From Flavobacterium sp. J49 (GTDB lineage: Bacteria > Bacteroidota > Bacteroidia > Flavobacteriales > Flavobacteriaceae), in contig NZ_JAAQQU010000099.1 of the NCBI RefSeq assembly GCF_011742145.1, positions 62,001 through 126,000 on the forward strand: DNA of 64,000 nucleotides, written 5' to 3'. The position numbers were made by a program, and so were the translations under genes. The notes beneath the pieces are model-generated. The model was not told the origin of the DNA. It did not search any database and saw only the letters and a program-made list of their open reading frames with translations. Shown here piece by piece: positions 60,985 through 64,000 of the stretch. How positions within the stretch are numbered: the first letter of the stretch is position 1; each line of letters starts with the position of its first letter.

Positions 60985-61966
60985 GTTGGTATTTTTTTAT
61001 ATCGATATTTTTTGAGGTCGTTATTTTACCTTCTTCATCCACCATAATGCAACCTACGCCGGGTAATTGGTTGACCAAGTTCATTCCGGCGTCTTTGCCC
61101 ATTACGAATACACCTGTGGCTAAGGCATCGGCCAGTTCGGTGGTTTTGGCAAATACACTTACACTGATTAAACCCGTGGCCGGATAACCGGTACGAGTAT
61201 CGATGATATGTGAATAGCGTTTGCCGTTGAAGGTGACATATTTTTCATAACTGCCAGAAGTTTCTACCGCAGTATCTTCGAGCGGGAATGTGGCAAATAT
61301 TTTGTTTTTGTTCATGGGATTTTTAATTCCCACTTTCCATTGTTCTCCGTTAGGCTGTTTGCCCCAAGTACTGATATCACCAGAAACATTCACCAATCCG
61401 GCGACACAACCTTTAGAAAATAATAAGGCTTTGATTTTATCGGCGATATACCCTTGACCAATACCGCCCATACCAAGCTTCATCCCTTCGAGTTTTAAGA
61501 AAACAGTTTGTTTTTCTGTATCGATAACAATATTCTCATACCCTACTCTTTCTACCGATTTTTTGATGGCTTCCGGCGAAGGCATTTCTTTCATGCTGCC
61601 GTCAAATTTCCATATTTTATCCATAGAGGCATAACTAATGTCAAAAGCACCATCGGTAAGTTTTGAGATTTTTATGGAGCGCTCAATCAATTCGATTAAT
61701 TCTGTGGGCACTTTAACCGCTTGCTTTCCGGCATTTTGATTGATTTGTGATAATGGTGTGGTGGGAATCCAATCGGAAATTAAATTCTCAATGCGTTTGA
61801 CTTCGGCTATAGCCATGTCTTCATATTGATTGGCTTGCACTGTGTCTTTGGCCACCACCGTTATTTCAAACGGACTGCCCAGCAAACTCACTTTTCGTTT
61901 GTGAATCAGTTGGGCATTGGCACCCAAACCTACGGCAAGAAATACTATTAAGAGGAATCGATTCAT
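60977..61966 (-). CDS. apbE: FAD:protein FMN transferase (ApbE family)
   Basis: ApbE transfers FMN from FAD to Ser/Thr of exported proteins. 329 residues with an N-terminal signal (MNRFLLIVFLAVGLGANAQ), so it acts in the periplasm. Motifs: LLGSPFEITV, AFDISYASMDKIWKFDG, GGIGQGYIADKIKALLF, NVSGDISTWGKQ and the signature SHIIDTRTGYPATG. It sits between a thioredoxin-like gene (1-bp gap) and DUF4266. The only obvious candidate acceptors nearby are the DUF4266 and DUF3570 proteins of the same operon. Confidence 0.93.
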   Translation of the reverse strand: MNRFLLIVFLAVGLGANAQLIHKRKVSLLGSPFEITVVAKDTVQANQYEDMAIAEVKRIENLISDWIPTTPLSQINQNAGKQAVKVPTELIELIERSIKISKLTDGAFDISYASMDKIWKFDGSMKEMPSPEAIKKSVERVGYENIVIDTEKQTVFLKLEGMKLGMGGIGQGYIADKIKALLFSKGCVAGLVNVSGDISTWGKQPNGEQWKVGIKNPMNKNKIFATFPLEDTAVETSGSYEKYVTFNGKRYSHIIDTRTGYPATGLISVSVFAKTTELADALATGVFVMGKDAGMNLVNQLPGVGCIMVDEEGKITTSKNIDIKKYQHD

Positions 61967-61967
61967 G

Positions 61968-62402
61968 TTATTTAATCAGGGCTTGTAATTCGGCTATGTA
62001 TTTTTCGGCGGTTTGGTTTTCATACCCTTTTCTGGCAATTACTTTTCCGGTTTTGTCTAAAACCACTACAAAAGGAAAGAATCCTTCCTTGTTGTATTTT
62101 TCGGCCAAAGCCAAATTGGCGTTTTTGAGTTCTTCGGGTAATACATTGGCTTTCTTTTTAGGAAAATCAGCACGCAATAACACTAAATTGCCCTCGGCAT
62201 AAGTTTTAAACTCGGCTGATTGCCATACGTTTTTGTCTAATTTGATACAAGGTGCGCACCAATCGGAACCGGAAAACACTAATAAGATGTTTTTGTTTTC
62301 TTTGGCGGCAGTGGCTTTGGCTTCTTCGAAATTATTAGTCCAGTTTTGAGCAAAACCATTGGCCGTTAATAATACAAAAGCAATTAAAAAAAGGCGTTTC
62401 AT
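61968..62402 (-). CDS. Exported thioredoxin-fold protein
   Basis: 144 residues with a signal peptide (MKRLFLIAFVLLTANGFAQ) and a thioredoxin fold carrying the redox motif WCAPC in VFSGSDWCAPCIKLDKNVW. FPFVVVLDKTGKVI has the conserved cis-Pro region typical of thioredoxin-like folds. First gene of the operon with ApbE, DUF4266 and DUF3570; it probably keeps cysteines of exported partners reduced, perhaps those of the DUF4266 lipoprotein (inference). The 174-bp gap to the next, divergent gene presumably holds both promoters. Confidence 0.9.
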   Translation of the reverse strand: MKRLFLIAFVLLTANGFAQNWTNNFEEAKATAAKENKNILLVFSGSDWCAPCIKLDKNVWQSAEFKTYAEGNLVLLRADFPKKKANVLPEELKNANLALAEKYNKEGFFPFVVVLDKTGKVIARKGYENQTAEKYIAELQALIK

Positions 62403-62576
62403 GATTGATTTTTTATGTAAAGAAAGTTAGGATTCATTTACCCTACCTCAATGAGTAAAATTATCTTTTTATTGTTCTTTTTTAACAAGAACTTTTTTCT
62501 TAAGCTAATTTTAATTTAGGGTTTTTAGGTGTTGTCTTGTTATAAAACCAACTGTAATTAAATTCGTCAATCCTCT

Positions 62577-64000
62577 ATGAATTATTTCAAAAAGCACTCT
62601 CCAATTATTAGCCTATTGTTCTTGTTTCTCATTACCAATGTTATCCTTCGTTTGGTTTTGCTTTTCCAAACCATCACCCAGTCGAGTTTTAGTTTTTCTG
62701 AAATCATTAAAATCTTTGGTTTTGGATTAATTTCCGACACCTTGGTGTTTGTAATAGGCAGTGCTTTTTTGTGGCTTTATTTGTTGTTTTTATCCAATAA
62801 AAAGTATGACCAACCTTGGGGCTATTTTATCTTTGGCGGATTGGTTTTGCTGCTGTTATATGTTTCCTTTTTTAATACAATACTTAATGAATACGGTGGT
62901 TCATTACCCGAAATTGCCATCAGCTTTATCGCTTTAAAAACCTTATTGTTCGGATTGTTATTGTTTTTACCTAAATACCGAAAACCATTAAGATTGATCC
63001 TATTCTCAATAGCCATTTTCATCTTTGTTTTGGTAATTGTTCAAAATGCCGTTAGTGAGTTTTTCTTTTGGAATGAATTTGGCGTGCGTTACAACTTTAT
63101 CGCCGTTGATTATTTGGTTTACACCAATACTGTCATCGGTAATATCATGGAGTCTTATCCGGTGATTCCTTTATTTACGGTGGTTGGGTTAATGACTCTG
63201 GCAATTACTTATAGCATTGTAAAACGTTCCCAACCGTTTTTGCATCGCTTGCCTACTTTTAGAGATAAAATCCTCGGATTCGGGATTTATGCCTTGCTAT
63301 TAATGCTGTCATTGTTTGCTGTTCCGATAATAGCCCAACAAGAAAACAACACCAATGTTTATGTCAATGAGTTGGAAGCTAACGGAATGTACAAATTCTA
63401 CACGGCTTTTAGAAATAACGAATTGGCTTTTGATAAGTTTTACAAAACTATATCCAACGACGAAGCCTTTGCTTTGCTGCAAAAACAATTGGCCGGAATA
63501 AAAGACGAAAGCACATTGCGAACCGTGTCAAGTGATTCGACCGAACTTCACAAGAATGTGGTGCTGATTACCGTTGAAAGTCTGAGCGAAGATTTTATGA
63601 CCGAATACGGCAATGAAAAACACCTTACGCCTTTCCTGGATACTTTGGCTGAAAAGAGTTTACAATTCACCAATCTTTATGCAGTAGGCAACAGAACCGT
63701 TCGTGGATTGGAAGCCGTTACGTTATGCTTGCCACCAAGTGCAGCGGAAAGCGTAGTAAAAAGAGCCGACAACAAAAACAAATATTCTACCGGAAACGTT
63801 TTCAAACAAAAGGGATATAGCGTAAAGTATTTGTATGGCGGCGATGCTTTCTTTGACAATATGGGAGACTTCTTTGGCGGAAACGGCTATGATATTATTG
63901 ATAAAAACAGCTTTTTGCCCGAAGAGATTACGTTTGCCAATATTTGGGGCGTTTGTGATGAAGATATGTACCAAAAGGCAATCAAAGAGATGAATCGAGA
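62577..64000 (+). CDS. LTA-synthase/sulfatase-type membrane protein (3' end outside window)
   Basis: An open frame of at least 474 codons that runs off the right end of the window. Five hydrophobic segments in the first ~210 residues are followed by a periplasmic sulfatase-like domain with KNVVLITVESLSEDFM (metal-binding Glu), the nucleophile-type GNRTVRGLEAV (Thr), and LYGGDAFFDNMGDFF. Bacteroidota members are usually labelled LTA synthase family, but they more likely transfer phospho-groups to envelope glycans or lipids (inference). Start ATG 62577 (MNYFKKHSPIISLLF). Divergent from the thioredoxin gene. Confidence 0.88.
   Translation, partial: MNYFKKHSPIISLLFLFLITNVILRLVLLFQTITQSSFSFSEIIKIFGFGLISDTLVFVIGSAFLWLYLLFLSNKKYDQPWGYFIFGGLVLLLLYVSFFNTILNEYGGSLPEIAISFIALKTLLFGLLLFLPKYRKPLRLILFSIAIFIFVLVIVQNAVSEFFFWNEFGVRYNFIAVDYLVYTNTVIGNIMESYPVIPLFTVVGLMTLAITYSIVKRSQPFLHRLPTFRDKILGFGIYALLLMLSLFAVPIIAQQENNTNVYVNELEANGMYKFYTAFRNNELAFDKFYKTISNDEAFALLQKQLAGIKDESTLRTVSSDSTELHKNVVLITVESLSEDFMTEYGNEKHLTPFLDTLAEKSLQFTNLYAVGNRTVRGLEAVTLCLPPSAAESVVKRADNKNKYSTGNVFKQKGYSVKYLYGGDAFFDNMGDFFGGNGYDIIDKNSFLPEEITFANIWGVCDEDMYQKAIKEMNR

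Overview
The window looks like chromosomal DNA of a Flavobacterium-type member of the Bacteroidota. The DNA is AT-rich. Upstream regions carry the Bacteroidota -7 box (TAnnTTTG) instead of Shine-Dalgarno sites. The gene content fits too: a long omega subunit (RpoZ), PorD of the type IX secretion system (T9SS), a protein with a T9SS sorting tail, an RprX/RprY-like two-component pair, FabV, and many families typical of flavobacteria (VF530, DUF1015, DUF3570/DUF4266). No tRNA, rRNA, CRISPR array, phage or transposase was recognised.

Layout. 1-17.4 kb is mostly housekeeping on the + strand: rpsR (partial), rplI, ligA, a split 5'-nucleotidase on the - strand, dapA, bamD-rpoZ-coaBC-porD-recN, fabV and a large T9SS-exported protein. 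17.4-21.4 kb holds a glycosyltransferase, coaE and a histidine kinase/response regulator pair. 21.4-29.2 kb is a - strand run (acyl-ACP thioesterase, miaA, exonuclease/GIY-YIG fusion, yggS, DUF1015, 3-hydroxyacyl-CoA dehydrogenase, CPBP protease, Gfo/Idh/MocA oxidoreductase). Its junctions are littered with small simple repeats, one inserted in frame in yggS. 29.2-43.3 kb is mixed (pcm, smpB, outer-membrane proteins, a CAP lipoprotein behind a duplicated 35-bp hairpin element, a CBS/DUF294 protein with a degenerate exonuclease, a helicase, MscS, OmpA).

43.5-53.0 kb is a coherent convergent cluster: two alpha/beta-hydrolase esterases, three ATP-grasp or ATP-grasp-like proteins, a GCS2 carboxylate-amine ligase, a class I glutamine amidotransferase, an M17 aminopeptidase and one unknown. 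It looks like a pathway that makes and trims an amide-linked small molecule or peptide.

53.2-62.4 kb is the most accessory part. A second two-component operon is preceded by an array of 11-bp repeats. Next comes a small integron-like array: two gene cassettes whose first 10 bp are the exact reverse complement of 10 bp near their ends, joined by a 132-bp attC-like imperfect palindrome, with no integrase in the window. After some small membrane and lipoprotein genes, a GIY-YIG endonuclease gene sits among several copies of a ~72-bp hairpin repeat. The whole block is flanked by a duplicated ~40-bp sequence that includes the 3' end of the next gene, as if it had inserted there. A thioredoxin-ApbE-DUF4266-DUF3570 operon follows, and the window ends inside an LTA-synthase/sulfatase-type membrane protein.

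All family assignments come from reading motifs and from memory; no database search was run.
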